Shown piece by piece: positions 44,691 through 56,800 of a DNA stretch of 64,000 nucleotides; the stretch's first letter is position 1; each line of letters begins with the position of its first letter. Source of the DNA: Xenoacremonium recifei (Eukaryota > Ascomycota > Sordariomycetes > Hypocreales > Nectriaceae); assembly GCA_012184525.1 (NCBI GenBank), contig WOFQ01000009.1:372001-436000 (forward strand). Direction: 5' to 3'. The notes below the pieces were generated by a model. That model made no database searches. It was given only the letters and a program-made list of their open reading frames with translations, and was not told where the DNA came from. The translations under genes were made by a program, and so were the position numbers.

Positions 44691-45430
44691 TGTCGGTGTT
44701 TTCGGGTCGTCAATCTGTAAGAATGTCGCAGTATCCCAACTAAGTCGCGGGAAGACTATGTCAAGTAGAAGAGGAAGCCAAAAACACTGGGCTTGAGTAT
44801 AGGTAAGAAAACAGGTTCAAGATGACGTCCGCAGAAGGACGCGAGTCGGAAGGCGTGAAAAGGAGTTCTCTCCGACTGGATCGCATGCGACGGACCGGCC
44901 CCTGGGGAAGAGGGACCGAGGCGATCCCCGTGCCTGCCCTCAGCGGGGGTTTGTTGCCTCGGCACAGCGCTAGAGAGCGAGAGAGGCCTGACGTGACCCC
45001 CAAATACAGGATGGGCAGGCGCTCCTTGGCCTAGGCCGCTCTTCCCCAAAGCGCCCCAAACGGCCCCGAGCTCCAGGGCAGCTTCGCGCTAAAAGGCCCC
45101 GACGTCATCTCCAGCGGCCGCGGGCGCCTATCAGAGCGCCAGGATTGCTAACCTCAAGCCGGACCGCGAGCCGAGGGAACTGTCTGAATGCGGAAGAAGG
45201 TCAGAGGAGTTGATGTTCTTCTATCAAAAGTCGCGATTTTACTCTACAATTATTCTGTAATTTTGGCCCCATGATGACTCCATGCTCTTGTCCAGGTCCC
45301 TTTTTCAACCCCAACCAACCATTGACCAAGTGCTCTCTCTGTAGATATACACCAATAGAGATGTCCGTCTCTCTGCTCTGCACGTGGGCACGCACATATT
45401 CACACTATACCACTCCCAGGCAATCATATC
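44691..45430. other. intergenic region
   Basis: Promoter of the cytochrome b5 gene and 3' side of OMA1. GC-rich around 44900-45170 with a GCGGCCGC block. No RNA or coding feature is recognised. Confidence 0.5.
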
Positions 45431-46641
45431 TTATATAGCCTCAGGCACATGGACCTTACCTTTCCTCATCGCCAGCCTGAATCTATCCGCAAAAGCTGTC
45501 GTCCCCTTACAATCGCTCTCTTCTCGCTTCTGCATCGCTTCGGGCAGCCACTCGGTGATCTTGGCAATCCTATGCTCGTTCTGTTATCATGTCAGCCCAT
45601 GCTCTCAAGTCGTACTCGTTCGCCTAGGGGTCTGTGTTGTCTCACCGAAGGGTGTGTGCTCAGCATCTCGGGCACTTCCTGTCCACCCGTCTGTTGGATA
45701 TGCTCCATGCGCTGCCAGAATCCCACGGCCGCTCGCGGATCGTAGCACGCCTCGGCCATCATCATGAGCCCGATGTAATCCGCCTCACTCTCCTGCTTGC
45801 GGCCCATGGGCAGATAGAAAAGCAGATCCTGCAGATAGAAGCCGCCCACGAAACTCCAGATACCAAACAACGCCAGTCCGGGTAGAGCGCCGGCCAGGAA
45901 GAATAAGCTGCCCGCTGTCAGGTTGCCCACCCAAGCAGCAGACAGGCGCTCGGCAGCGTGTGAGGCAGTATTGTGAGCGATCTCGTGGCCCAGCACCGCG
46001 GCGAGGGCATCAGCGTTCCGGCAGACATTAAGGATGCCGCTGTGGACAAAGACCTTGCCGCCGGGGAGCACGAACGCATTGGCTGTCCGGTTGTCTGCAA
46101 TCACAAAGATCTCCCAGTCCAAGTCCGCCATACCACTGACGGGGATCAATCGCTTCATCACCCTCTTCACCATGATCGTTCGCGGGTCCCAATCCGACAG
46201 AAACCGTCCGCCCTGCGCCTGGACCTGCTGGATGATCTGGTCGGCTGCCTTGGCATGAGCGCGCGCCACCATTGCATCCGACAGGAAGTTGAAGCGCCGC
46301 CGACCTGTCACCGGGACTGTTTGCGAGTTGTAAAAGTAGAAGGCCACCGCAGCGAGGACCGTGGCAATGACGAGAGCACGCGAGTTGCGACTGCTGCCCG
46401 CGCGAGTGAAGCGGCTGGCAATGCGTTCGGGGACGAGGGGCCGGGCATTGCGGAGGCGCTCGTGAGGATCACCGCCATCCTGGTAGAAGCGAGGACGAGT
46501 ATTCGAGAAGAGCCGACAGGGTGGACGAGCGAGGAGCGGTCGAGCGGCGGCGACAGGGAAGACGAGGACGGAACGGCGCACGAAGACAACGGAAGCCGGG
46601 CGAAGGCGGACGCGAGGAACGGAGGAGGTGTAGCGGTACAT
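45431..46641 (-). CDS. OMA1: Mitochondrial M48 metalloprotease OMA1
   Basis: Exons 46641-45646 and 45580-45431 give 381 residues. OMA1 is a zinc protease of the inner mitochondrial membrane that clears misfolded membrane proteins under stress. The first 50 residues are rich in R, V and A without acid, a strong presequence. A transmembrane segment follows at about 88-105. The zinc motif LGHEIAHNTASH gives H219, E220 and H223; a third ligand lies in RKQESEADYIG (E284 or E286). The end reads STHPSNEHRIAKITEWLP across the intron, a family signature. The open frame extends upstream to a TTG, but MYRYTSSVPR at 46641 is the first ATG and fits the targeting peptide. Confidence 0.94.
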
Positions 46642-47789
46642 GGCTGCGGCTACCGACGAACCAAGGCTGCTGCTATGAATAGACGCTGGCCAGGGACCGC
46701 AACGGCCCAGCAATGGCTGGGTGAAGGAAGCGAGGAAGCGACTGGACGAGGTTTGGCGATGGTGATGGTTGTATCACGCCCGCATGGATGGATGCACTCA
46801 AACTCGGGCAATTGGATTCCCGCAAGTTGCGTCATCCGGGGATGTTGCGGCTCGGCGAACCCTAAATTAAGCGCTGCAAACCCGCTGTGAAGTCCGCTAT
46901 AGGCCAGCGAGACGGTGGCCGTTGGCGGGGTCGGACAGTGGAGGACACTCGCTGCAGGTGTTAGGTACAGGTTCCATGCGGCAGAACCCCCAAATGGAAG
47001 GCGCCGAATTCTCCGAGCTCGGACAGCATGGGTTGTGCCTGCCAACTGCATTGCACTGTCTTCAGTTTCCGTGACGAGGGATCAACTCCCAGTCCAGTGA
47101 CTGCCTAGAAGTGGTGATTGCATCTTACAACAGCGATGATGTGGCCAGAATACTACCCTCGTCAATGACACCTCAGACCTCCAGTGAAGGCACCATGTGT
47201 ACGGATGGACCGGGGCTCTCACTCTCAACTACCGGGCTTACATCCTTCGCGCCATCAATGCTGACCCGGTCTCCTTATCATATCCATACCAGCGCTCGTC
47301 AAAGCGATATCGCCATCGCAAACAGCTGCAAATGCTTATCCGGTATCGATGCCTCTTTCAATCTATGCGGTTCTCGGTAACATCAAGCGAGGGCTCGAAT
47401 ATAGCAAAGCTTTCGCCCGCTTTGCTCTTGTCACGATGTCGGACAGAGTATCACCCACCAAACCTCCTTCTCGGCGTCTCTTCCAGTCACTCTCTATCCA
47501 AATCCTACGCTTACGAATTCACTAGTAACCTTCACCGCGTTATCGCTGATTAATGCCGTCGTGGCAGGGGTCAGATATGAGATGTGAGATGAATATGTGA
47601 TCTCTCCGCAACCTCCGCTTCTCACTTGCCCGTCAGAAGTCTCTCTCTCTTCACTGTCTAAGCTAGCATATATATACTCGCTGATCCATATACAAATATT
47701 TTGGTTTTATCGTCTTCCTCTTCCTTCATCGTTTCTCTCCCATTACCCCCTTTGACCCTGACATAAACTTTCGTACAGCAAGCATCAAC
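46642..47789. other. divergent intergenic region
   Basis: About 1.15 kb between OMA1 and the cupin gene. It ends with an ATATATATA element before the cupin gene. No coding feature recognised. Confidence 0.5.
47668..47676 (+). promoter_or_regulatory. TATA-like element of the cupin gene
   Basis: ATATATATA lies 114 bp before the cupin start codon and is followed by a pyrimidine-rich leader. Sequence match only. Confidence 0.4.
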
Positions 47790-48476
47790 ATGGGCGAGCT
47801 CTTTATTCCTCCGGAGCCGGATCTCTCCAGCATCACGCCCTTCTTCACGGCCTCTTCTGAGCCTGAGTCTGCCCAAACCACCGCCATCATCAAAGCCCTT
47901 GGTCTCGAGTCTCACATTGAGGGAGGCTACTTTCTTCAGACCGATGCCTCCCTCACCACTATGCCCTCCCCTTACCCACCAGAAGCACTCTCAGAAGAGA
48001 CCATCGCCCTCGCCGGTGGCATCCGTCCAGACTTCAACCCGCAGACCGAACGTCGCCTATCCACAACCATTCACTATTTCATCACGCCGCGCACGCCGCT
48101 GGGCAGCTTCCACCGCAACAGGAGCCGCATCATCCACTCGCTGCACCGTGGTCGCGGCCGATACATGCTAATTCACCCAGATGGCCGTATCGAGAGCTTC
48201 ATCGTGGGCCAAGACGTTGCCAAGGGAGAGCGTCTGCAGTGGGTTGTCGAAGGCGGCGTGTGGAAGGCCAGCTTTCTGCTACCAGAAGATGGTAAGGAGA
48301 GCGAAGGCTTGCTGATCACCGAGACGGTGGTCCCGGGATTTGAGTATGTCGACCATGAGTTCCTGTCCATGGAAAAATTGGAGAAGATGATGCCGAAGGA
48401 GAAGGTTCAAAAACTGGCATGGTTGGTGCGAAAGGGAGAACATAAGGAGGTTGAGTCTACTGGCAATGGTGTCTAG
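47790..48476 (+). CDS. Cupin_5 (DUF985) domain protein
   Basis: Single exon, 228 residues. The product fits the cupin_5/DUF985 family of small beta-barrels: IIKALGLESHIEGGYFLQT at the start, LSTTIHYFITPRTPLGSFHR, then HSLHRGRGRYMLIHPDGR and the closing LLITETVVPGFEYVDHEFL. Family members are of unknown biochemical role; some bacterial ones are called RmlC-like. The C-terminal 40 residues (MEKLEKMMPKEKVQKLAWL) are typical. Histidines in GSFHRNRS and HSLHRGRG could bind metal, but this is not established. No signal peptide. Cytosolic location is likely. Confidence 0.88.
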   Translation: MGELFIPPEPDLSSITPFFTASSEPESAQTTAIIKALGLESHIEGGYFLQTDASLTTMPSPYPPEALSEETIALAGGIRPDFNPQTERRLSTTIHYFITPRTPLGSFHRNRSRIIHSLHRGRGRYMLIHPDGRIESFIVGQDVAKGERLQWVVEGGVWKASFLLPEDGKESEGLLITETVVPGFEYVDHEFLSMEKLEKMMPKEKVQKLAWLVRKGEHKEVESTGNGV

Positions 48477-48515
48477 GAACACACCGTCCCCAAAGCTCAC
48501 GACCCTTCTCTTAAA

Positions 48516-48776
48516 ATGGAGCAAAGTCCTGGCACAGGATCATCTACTGGCAGTCCTAAGAGCGAGTCAACGTTGTTCGAGGACCACCCAGAAGTAGGCA
48601 ACTGCAATTTGGTCGGCAATACCAGCTCCCGCAACATCTCATCAGATGGATCAGCCAAGCCTAACGACAACACTTGCACTGCCCAAGCTGAAGCACCCAA
48701 GAAGACGCGATCCAGAATCTACAATAAGCTATTCAGAAACAGAATTCCACTTCCGAAAGCACGTGTTGAGAATTGA
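48516..48776 (+). CDS. possible small protein, 86 aa, unrecognised
   Basis: An ATG-initiated open frame (context TTAAAATGG) begins 39 bp after the cupin stop on the same strand. The product is Ser/Asn-rich with a basic ending, KKTRSRIYNKLFRNRIPLPK. No domain is recognised. The tiny gap is unusual for separate fungal genes, so it may simply lie in the cupin 3' UTR. Kept because the start and length are reasonable; not supported by any homology. Confidence 0.3.
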   Translation: MEQSPGTGSSTGSPKSESTLFEDHPEVGNCNLVGNTSSRNISSDGSAKPNDNTCTAQAEAPKKTRSRIYNKLFRNRIPLPKARVEN

Positions 48777-49087
48777 GCCTGTTGGATGAGAAATAAGTTG
48801 TAGTTGTCGAAATGTCAGAAAAGGAGATCAGGAGAGGCCATGTATAGAAAGCAGAGTTGTTCATGTCATTTCTCAGGTATTAGAATAAATCCAACTACGC
48901 CAACTCCTGTATGCATCCTCTCGTCATGCAACACGCGTTCGCTCTCGCTCGCTGAGGGTATCATAAGACGTCGAAGTGCTGAAATGAACCGTCATCGATC
49001 GCATGCTGAGCCGTTTTCATCCGCCGCCGTCTCTCTCTTTTTCCCACCTCGCACCCCCTTATTTTAGACTCTTTCCAGCCTGACTTT
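48777..49087. other. intergenic region
   Basis: Convergent end region between the cupin locus and the methyltransferase gene. Nothing recognised. Confidence 0.4.
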
Positions 49088-50420
49088 TTATTGCGGTTGG
49101 AGTGTCGAATCCGGGCCTGACCTTTCTCCAGGGAATGGCTTGCGGCCAGTGACAACGTATATAGGAATGTATGCATGGACCCGTGTATCTGTCATTTCGC
49201 GCCGGACATCGATGAGGTTTACCTATACAAGTAAAGTCAGCAAGCAAGCCTCTTCCTCGCACCAGACATCACAACTCACCTCAACCTCTGCCGGCTCCCG
49301 CCTAAACGCTCGATGAAACAAATGCAGCGAGAATCCGCTCAGCCCCTGCAAGAAGTTTCGCTCCCACATCCGCCCCAACTCCTTCAGCCGCTCGTCACGC
49401 GGCCAGCCGTTCAGAGGCATCTTCCACACGCGACGCTGCACATCAACGAAGCCCACGGCTTCCAAATCGGCTACAAGGCCCTCGCAGATGTCCGCCGGGC
49501 GGCGTATAATCGCTGACGCAGTGCGAATATCTGACAACCAGCGACTCAGTGGCCCATTCTCGTCGAGCGTGCCGTCGTCACTGCGGGCGATGGCGTCGAA
49601 CTCCTGAGCTTCGATGTACCCGCCTGGATTCATGTTATCAAAGGCCTGGCGTGCGATGTCCCGCTCGAAGTTCTCCCAACAGCCTGCGGTGACGCGTGTG
49701 TGGACGTAGTCGAACTTGATGGGATATTCCCAGGGCTCGGATCTAGAGGGTGTCAGGGTGAGGGATGGGGAGATACTGTACAAACACTTACGAGTCTTCA
49801 ACGAAGAAGTTCACGTTTGGGGGCACAGTTCTTGGTTGAATAGGCGATAGGTCAGTGCCTATCACTTGACTAGTAGGAAACATGTCTGCCATTTTAATGG
49901 CCCAGTCTCCAGTACCTGTGCCGACGTCCAAGATGGTTGCAGGAGGATTCCTACGCGACAATGGTGCAAAGAACAGGCGACCGCCCCAAAGTTTTTCGAG
50001 AGTCTCATTTTGTAGATCGAGTCTTTCCAGTTCCAGCCGATCATTGGGAAATGCGTATGCTGGAATAACTTGTCAGCCCATGTCGCTTGGATGTAAGTAA
50101 CGAGATCTCACATCCTGCTTGATACGCATGATACGTCCGGCCAAATTCCTCAGGAAAGTTTATCACGCTGTCCGACAAAGACTCCGAGTCGCTACTTCAC
50201 GTGGTTGATTAACAAGTCGATCTCGGTCATTTTCAATCCATTTCTCACATGTCTTGCGCATTCGGCTATCGGAAGCAACCTCAGGTTAGCAACGAATTTG
50301 GGAGAATAATCCAGAGACGCAACGTACATCAGGCTCAATGAAGCTGTTCCCGCCGGAACCTGTTGAGCATTGAAAGGTAAATCTGAAGTTGCCAGAACCC
50401 CCCGAACCGGAGCCCGACAT
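49088..50420 (-). CDS. LaeA-like SAM-dependent methyltransferase
   Basis: Six exons: 50420-50328, 50265-50249, 50191-50112, 50059-49792, 49742-49280, 49222-49088, giving 351 residues. LaeA-like class I methyltransferases are abundant in filamentous fungi; LaeA itself sits in the velvet complex. SAM motif I is ILDVGTGTGDWAIKMA (about 106-120), then VIGTDLSPIQP, FDYVHTR and NMNPGGYIEAQEF. The C-terminus has HAYIPIYVVTGRKP. The acidic start DSESLSDSVINFPEEFGRTYHAYQAG matches the usual YHAY lead-in. The second exon is a 17-nt micro-exon needed to avoid a stop and join the Ser/Gly-rich start to the conserved part. It is unlikely to be LaeA itself, because the long Ser-rich N-terminus is missing. 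Substrate unknown; no secondary-metabolite genes are nearby. Confidence 0.87.
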
Positions 50421-51731
50421 GCTGGCGATTTTCTAGAGTTTTGAATGCAAGGGTCGTGTATTCCCAAGCTCACGAGTCCCCAACCACGTCAATAGATGGT
50501 CGCACAGTCACAGCAGCAACAGCACTCAGATTGCGGATCGGCCGAGTCCATTGATTGGGGGCCAAAAAGGGTTGACAGCGGTGACGACAAATAGCGATGG
50601 CGGCTAAATGGGGAGGACTAGAGCCGCCAAATCGTTAGAGCAAAGAGGTGATTACAAAAGACAAAACCAGTGGCAAACTCCCCACGGGGGCGGGTGACAA
50701 AGAAGAGGAGATGTCTAAGAGCCAAGGGGAGACAAGACGGACGGGCCGGGACGGATAGAAGGCGGAGAGAAGAAAAGAAGACGGACGAGAGACCACGGAG
50801 ATGAGAGGCAGAAAGCGACTGCCGCTACCGACAGAAAGGAACGCTCCTAGGATTAAGACGAGAAGGGTGAAAGTGGAACGGGACGGGCAAATATGGGAAG
50901 ACTAGAGGAAGCAGGGTAGGGGTGGTGATGGTAATTATAGCCAAGGGAAGACGGCAAAGAAGAGGGGACAAATAACCTGACCAGCGAGGAAGAGAGCGAG
51001 AGGCAAACAGACAACGCAAGAGACAGAAAAGACACGAGAGAAACAAAAGAGACCACGCACCGACAGCCCTGTCCGCAACACTCACGCACACAATATCAGA
51101 AAAAAAAAGAAAAGACCCCCGAAACCCAACAAAAGCACCACAAAGCAAAACGAAGGACCCAGCAGTCTGGGACGGCAAGACGGGTATCTGACTCGGCTCC
51201 TGGCCTTGCTCTCGCAGAACCCTGCCCTGTTCCAGCGCAACCACACGATCGCCCCTGTTGGGTGGTTCCTCCGCGCCGTCCGAGAGGTAAAGGGGGCGTG
51301 TGAGACAAAGAAAAAGCACAGCAGCAGGGTTTGGGCACAGACAACTGCCCGGAGGGGATGCAGCCCGTCAGCACGAGAGGGTGTGATCTCCAAAGATATG
51401 GTGTAGACGTTCAACAAGGAAAAAGGTTTCCTTTGAAGGAAGCTCAGCTAAGTTGAAAGCTTGCAAAGTCCAAGTCAGGACTCTTCTTATAAGAGACTCA
51501 ACACCCGGCGATGTCCTCGAGAAAGAAAAAAAGACTCCAAGAAAATGCCCTTCTGTTCTGTCCCGCGTCCCGGGGAACTGGATACCAGGATAAGCTAAAA
51601 CAAAGAAGAAATGGGGCCCGCGCCGCGGGATCCCGATGGTCTGGGTCGGGAGCTGAGCCGGGGGGAATCGAGACAAGAAGAGATTGCGAAAGAGAGGCTG
51701 AACAGAAGTAGGGGGGGTGTGTTCCAGGCTG

Positions 51732-51750
51732 TCTCTCTCTCTCTCTCTCT
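51732..51750. repeat. CT dinucleotide microsatellite
   Basis: About nine tandem TC units on the plus strand in gene-free DNA upstream of the methyltransferase. Confidence 0.75.
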
Positions 51751-52174
51751 TTCCAACTCAGGGAAGGGGGGAGGTCGACCGGCAGAATGCACTGGTTGTT
51801 TTCCGCTGTATGGAGCAGGATGGAGAGCCCTCGCTGTCGATCTCACTGGTGGTCTCCAAAGAGGTAAGTCGGCGCCGCAAGTTGAAGAGGAGAAGAGAAG
51901 AGCAAAGTCGCAAGAAACTCCGTGACGGAAGCTGCATGTCTAGTCTGTCTGCCCGCCGCCCATCTGGTGACACACATCCAGAGCAGCTACTGTGCTGTAA
52001 CCTACCTGGTCTTCGCTCGCGAGGGCATCACTACGGCCCCAAACCAAATCCCTAGCCACAGGCCAAATCCCCTCCTCATCACGCCAGGGTCCGCCCCGAA
52101 ACTAATTAGCTCCAGGGCCTTCCCGCCCAGCTTATTCCCGAGTAATTACTGCCTTCCCAAATCATACCAATGCC

Positions 52175-52206
52175 GTTGTTGTTGTTGTTGCTGCTGTTGC
52201 TGTTGG
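52175..52206. repeat. GTT/GCT trinucleotide repeat
   Basis: A run of about ten GTT or GCT triplets with few interruptions in gene-free DNA. Confidence 0.65.
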
Positions 52207-53895
52207 TTCGCAAATTACCTACCCAGCCGCATGGTTCACCTCCCCCCCTCCCAGGCCCTCGGTCCCGGGTCAGGCAGGCGTAAACGAAATTTGCTGAGGA
52301 GTCTGCGCTGAGTGATTTGTAACATCACCAGTGGGGGGGGGGAACTCCCGCTGCGAGAGGGGGGGAAGAGTCTCGACAGGGGTGGTGGTGGCCTGAACAG
52401 GGGGAGCGGAGGGGACCCAACCAACACTCCAATGACTTGACTCAAAGCTGTGCCGCCTTGCTGCTTGAGTCGTGACTCTGTGATTTCCCTTGGCCTGCCC
52501 GTCTTGACTGACCCGCCAGCTTGGTCGACAATCCTGCCTCATCACCAGGGTTCCCCCCTGGCCCCGGATCATGATATCGTACGGAGTTATCAATCCTCCT
52601 GTCTCTCTCGCTCTCCTCTCGGTCCATCTGACCTGTCGCCCGCAGAAAGTCTCCTCCCCCGGCTACCGTAACCGCCAGTCTCTCTCTCTCCCATCATCAC
52701 ATCCAACCAGCGCATTCGACCGCCCGCTGCATGCCCACCTAGCCGCATAAACTCCTCAGCCAGGGGGGGCGCGGTTTGCCTGCCTTGCCTTTCTGGTTGG
52801 TTCTTGCGAAAAGTCGTGCTGTCATGTACATAATAGTAACACGTTTTGGCCGGTCTTTTGCGTTTCCCCTCGCATGGGCGGGCGATATGTCGTGTCCAGC
52901 GCATGTGTGCCCTTTTGCTAGCTCGTTAAGGCGGCTGTCGATGGATTCCCGTTTGCTGTTCATCGTTTGCTCCACAGAGCGAGTCTTGAGGAGGATCCTC
53001 TTCATCGTCTTGTCCTATACTGTAGATACGATCCTATGTGAAGTCAGTACTATACGTCAAATCCACCCATTTCCCATCCCTCCCAACAATCCGTCTCCTA
53101 TGCATAAACAACATTACATCCTCACCCTCCCGTGTCTTCTCTCTTCTCGCAGCATCTCCCTCTTCTCCGCTATAGCTGGCGTCAACAACCATACAAACCC
53201 TGCAGCCTCGTCGTCCGAATACGCTGCTGCATGCTCGTCTCCCCCTCTCAGTTAGCCCATATGTGTCTCGTCTCACTCCTCCTCCTCCACCCCCTCATTG
53301 ACCAAGGTCTCAGTCAACAGCTAGCCACGCGCCCGCTCATCACTTCCGTATCCCGTCCCGCATGTCTGTACCCAGCCCAGCCTCGCCACAGCGTTGTTTA
53401 CAAATCACACCTCAACATCGCGCGCCCTGCAGTCAGAATTGCCATCTATATTTGAGACCTTGTCGGAGGCTTAACGCCGCAGACGCAATAACAACAGGAC
53501 CCTTGTCGCAAGTAACGCCCTCTACCTACAGGTGTCGTCGTCATGAAGCCGCCCCCGAATTATCGTACATCGCCATATCCAACTCCCATTCGTTCTAGCT
53601 ACACGATCAGCTGCAGGACTAGTAAAAGCCACCGTATCGTATCCATCCTGAGATCTCTTCTACAGGGCAGGGCCCTCTTCCTATCACTGCTTAGGGGTAT
53701 AATCCTTCCTCCTCTCTAGATAGTTTCGCCAGCCACCGGGCAAACAAAAGAAATTATGTGCTCAAAGCGAGAGACCGTTCACGTCATGATCTTGCTCCTC
53801 CTCCTCCTCCTCCTCCTCTCCTCTCCCCCTTACTTCCCTGCTGCATGTCCCAGCATCCTCGCCGCACTCATACAGAATGTGCATGTGCACACCCC

Positions 53896-56800
53896 CTAAT
53901 AGTCGCTCCCAGCCCGAGGACTCGCCAGCCCGCTCCCCGACGCGCTCTCGCTGCCCGACATGTACGTCTGGTCGATGCGGAAGATCCAGTCCATCTTGTC
54001 CCGCTCGCTGCGCGCCGCAAAGAGCCATGTGTTGTCGGTCCCGTAGATGGCAAACACTGCTGACTGCATCCGCTCGCTGAGCCGCTGCAGACCAGGGCCC
54101 CCTGGAGAGCCGCCGCCAGTGCCCGTCCAGATGGTTGAGATGACCCGGCCCGAGGCGGTTCGTCGATGTCCCGGCGTGAAATCGCCTCCCCCGTTCTGCC
54201 CGTGCGCGTTGTCGTAGTCATCAGGCCCATGCAGGATTCCAAGCACCCCGGGCTGGCTGTCGATGCGTGAGTTGCGCAGGCTCACGAGAGCTACCTCGTC
54301 GCCGTCCGACGCTGAGTGAATGTGAAGATACGGCCGTCGCAGCTCGACAAACCGCTTGACCCATCGTGTTGAATCGCTGTTCGGTACAAGCAGGTAGCCT
54401 CCCTTCAGCACCTTGGGGTTCTTGGGTACACGAATGATGGTGGTGATGAGAGTAGGCGGTGGCGGGGCGTCGGCCGTGAGCCCGTTGGCCGGGGGTGCAG
54501 TGTTTGCAGGGCTCAGGATGCTGGCCAGGGGGTCGGGATACCGCTTCCAGAGTTTCAGACACTTCTCCAGTAGCTCCGTCTGGCGCTCGCTGTACTCAGA
54601 GCCCGGGCCCGTTGCTGGCGTGGCGTCTACCCTGATCGTGTCGTCCTCCGGTCCATCATCCAGCTGCGCCTCATCGAGCGGCAACTCCTCGTCGATCGAC
54701 GGCGCCTGTGAGGTGTCGGGCGTATCGTTGAGGAGGTCGTCGTCGTCGTTGGGGATCATGGGCTTCAGCTCCGGGGACGGCGAGGGCTCAGGCGCATCGC
54801 TCACGGCGTTCCCGTTCACACCATCCAAACCCAGCTTAGCCAAGACGGCCTGCGCGTCCGCGAGCTCAACAACGCGCCTCTTCTTCTTGCAGGCCGCAAT
54901 GTAGTCGCTCACCAGCGACACACCCCGTGGGGTCCAGGTTGTCAGGTTCTCCTCTCCCTTGACATAGTCATGCCGGCTGTTCATTCTCCACAGGTCCCCG
55001 ATCCTCTTGATAGGTGCAGGCCGCATGGTCAGGGTGAAAATGCCCGTCGAGGATCGCACAAACCTGACATTCTGGAAGAGAGAAGAGAAAACACTCGTCT
55101 GCCGCACAAATGCGCGTCCCAGGATCTGGACACAGGCCTTCTGCACGAACCTCATCGGTTCGGCCAGTTTCTCGGAGCTAATCTCCCAACAGATGGCCAT
55201 TTGCACCTTGTACTTTTCTGCTGTCACCCGGTCGAGCAGCAGTGAGTTGTGCAGGCTCGAATCCCACTGCGCGACAATGTGGATGCTCCTTGTGCCGTTG
55301 GCATTCTCTCGGAAAACAGGGCTCGACACAAGTCTCAGTGGAATTTCAGGGTCTGTCGGCGCCATATCAGGTGTCTTGCCCGCTGAGTCCACGAGACGGA
55401 TCTTGCCGACCCTGACAGCCGTTACGTCGCCCCAGGGCAGAGCATCCCCAGAGCTGTGTGAGATGTTGATAGCGATCCGCCGTTGCAGGCCCTGGTGTAG
55501 TTGGAACGTACCAGAGTCAAGTTCGCTGGTCTGCGTAACTTCCACTGCGCCGTACTCGCCCATCTCATTGAGCTCCAGTATCTGAATTCGAGACAGCAAG
55601 TCGTGCTTTTCTTGCGTGTAAAACTGAGACTCGTTGATCCGGGTTCCCTGCAGGTTCTGCGAAGGCACCGCGTCTCTCATGTCATCCCAGCTGAGAAGCT
55701 TGTCGAGGTGCATCGTGGACACCTTGGCGAAGATTGCCACTCTCAGCGTCACGTCGGGCGGCGCAAATAGAGAGACGCTCATGCTATGCACGCTCTCGAA
55801 TCGGATCGGGCCCTCGTCGAAGTCTTTGATCATCTGCGTCGTCGTGATGCCGTCTTCCTCGGAAATTCCAGGAATGAACAGCTGAGCATGAATCTCGGTG
55901 CCCTCGCGTTCCGCAAAGCCAACCAGTTCATGCATCACGACGTTGAACTTCAACGTATTGGTCGGTGCGCGTGCATGTGACGGCTCCAGTGACAACTTGA
56001 TCATGCCCACGACATGCGACGTGTACGGTGACAGGACATCGAGCGTGCAGTCCTGAACCCTGCACTCGAACACAGCCTTCAACGGCACATCAACCTCGCC
56101 AACGAGCGTGTACGATGGCATACACGCCTCCACAAACGGGTTGTCCAGACTCAGGTGCTGGGCATATTCTGGTTGATCTAGGTACTGGTGCATCTGTCGC
56201 ATCTGTCGCACGCGGTCGTGCAGCTTCTCCAAGCTCCAGAGATGGGCCACGGTATTCCGATAGTCAACAACCCGGACTCCGATGCAAGGCTTCGGGGCCT
56301 CCTCCAGGGGAATGTCGTCTCCCTCGCCTGTCAGACCGTTCAACATCATGTCGTAGGACGAGCACAAGACGTGCCCGACATCCACGACGGTAAATTGAAA
56401 CGTGACGCTTTCTTCAAGTTCGTTGCTCATGATCTGTGCCTCCTTCAGAATCGCCGCGTTCTGAAGTACTGTTTCTGCCATCTTGACAAAGTGCCGGCTC
56501 CGCCACGATTTGACCGTCTTCTTGGCCAGCTCAATCTCCTCATCCGCAAGCTTCGGGTTGGCCTTGGGCCGCTTGAGCGGATCGAGCTTCTCAATCTTCT
56601 CTTCGAACTGTTTCCGCTGCTGGATGAGCTGCTTCTGCATGTCCTCCTTGAGCTCTTGCAGCGCCGCCTCCATCTTGGCCTTTTCTTTCTTGATCTCCTC
56701 GACCTCCACATTAGCGGCCTCGGCACTCTTCAACTGATCTTGATACTCTTCCTTTTGCTTCTCCAACTGATTTTGTAGCTCTTCTCGGACCTCCCTCAGC

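Larger units (their letters stand above)
50421..53895. other. 3.5-kb gene-free interval with skewed and repetitive tracts
   Basis: Lies upstream of the methyltransferase and downstream of the kinesin, both on the minus strand. 50690-51110 is strongly purine-rich on the plus strand. A CT run is at 51732-51750, a GTT/GCT repeat at about 52175-52206, G tracts at 52333-52342 and 52359-52365, and a CTC repeat at about 53794-53819. Open frames here are low-complexity and show no motif. It may hold a long leader or a non-coding transcript. Confidence 0.45.

Noticed and set aside
45973..46890. 305-codon open frame antisense to OMA1
   Set aside because: The opposite strand encodes a clear M48 protease; the antisense product is charged and without motif.
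50825..51319. 164-codon Leu/Pro/Phe-rich frame that looks like a membrane protein
   Set aside because: It comes from a pyrimidine-rich tract that automatically gives L, P, F and S codons; no start context or conserved segment.
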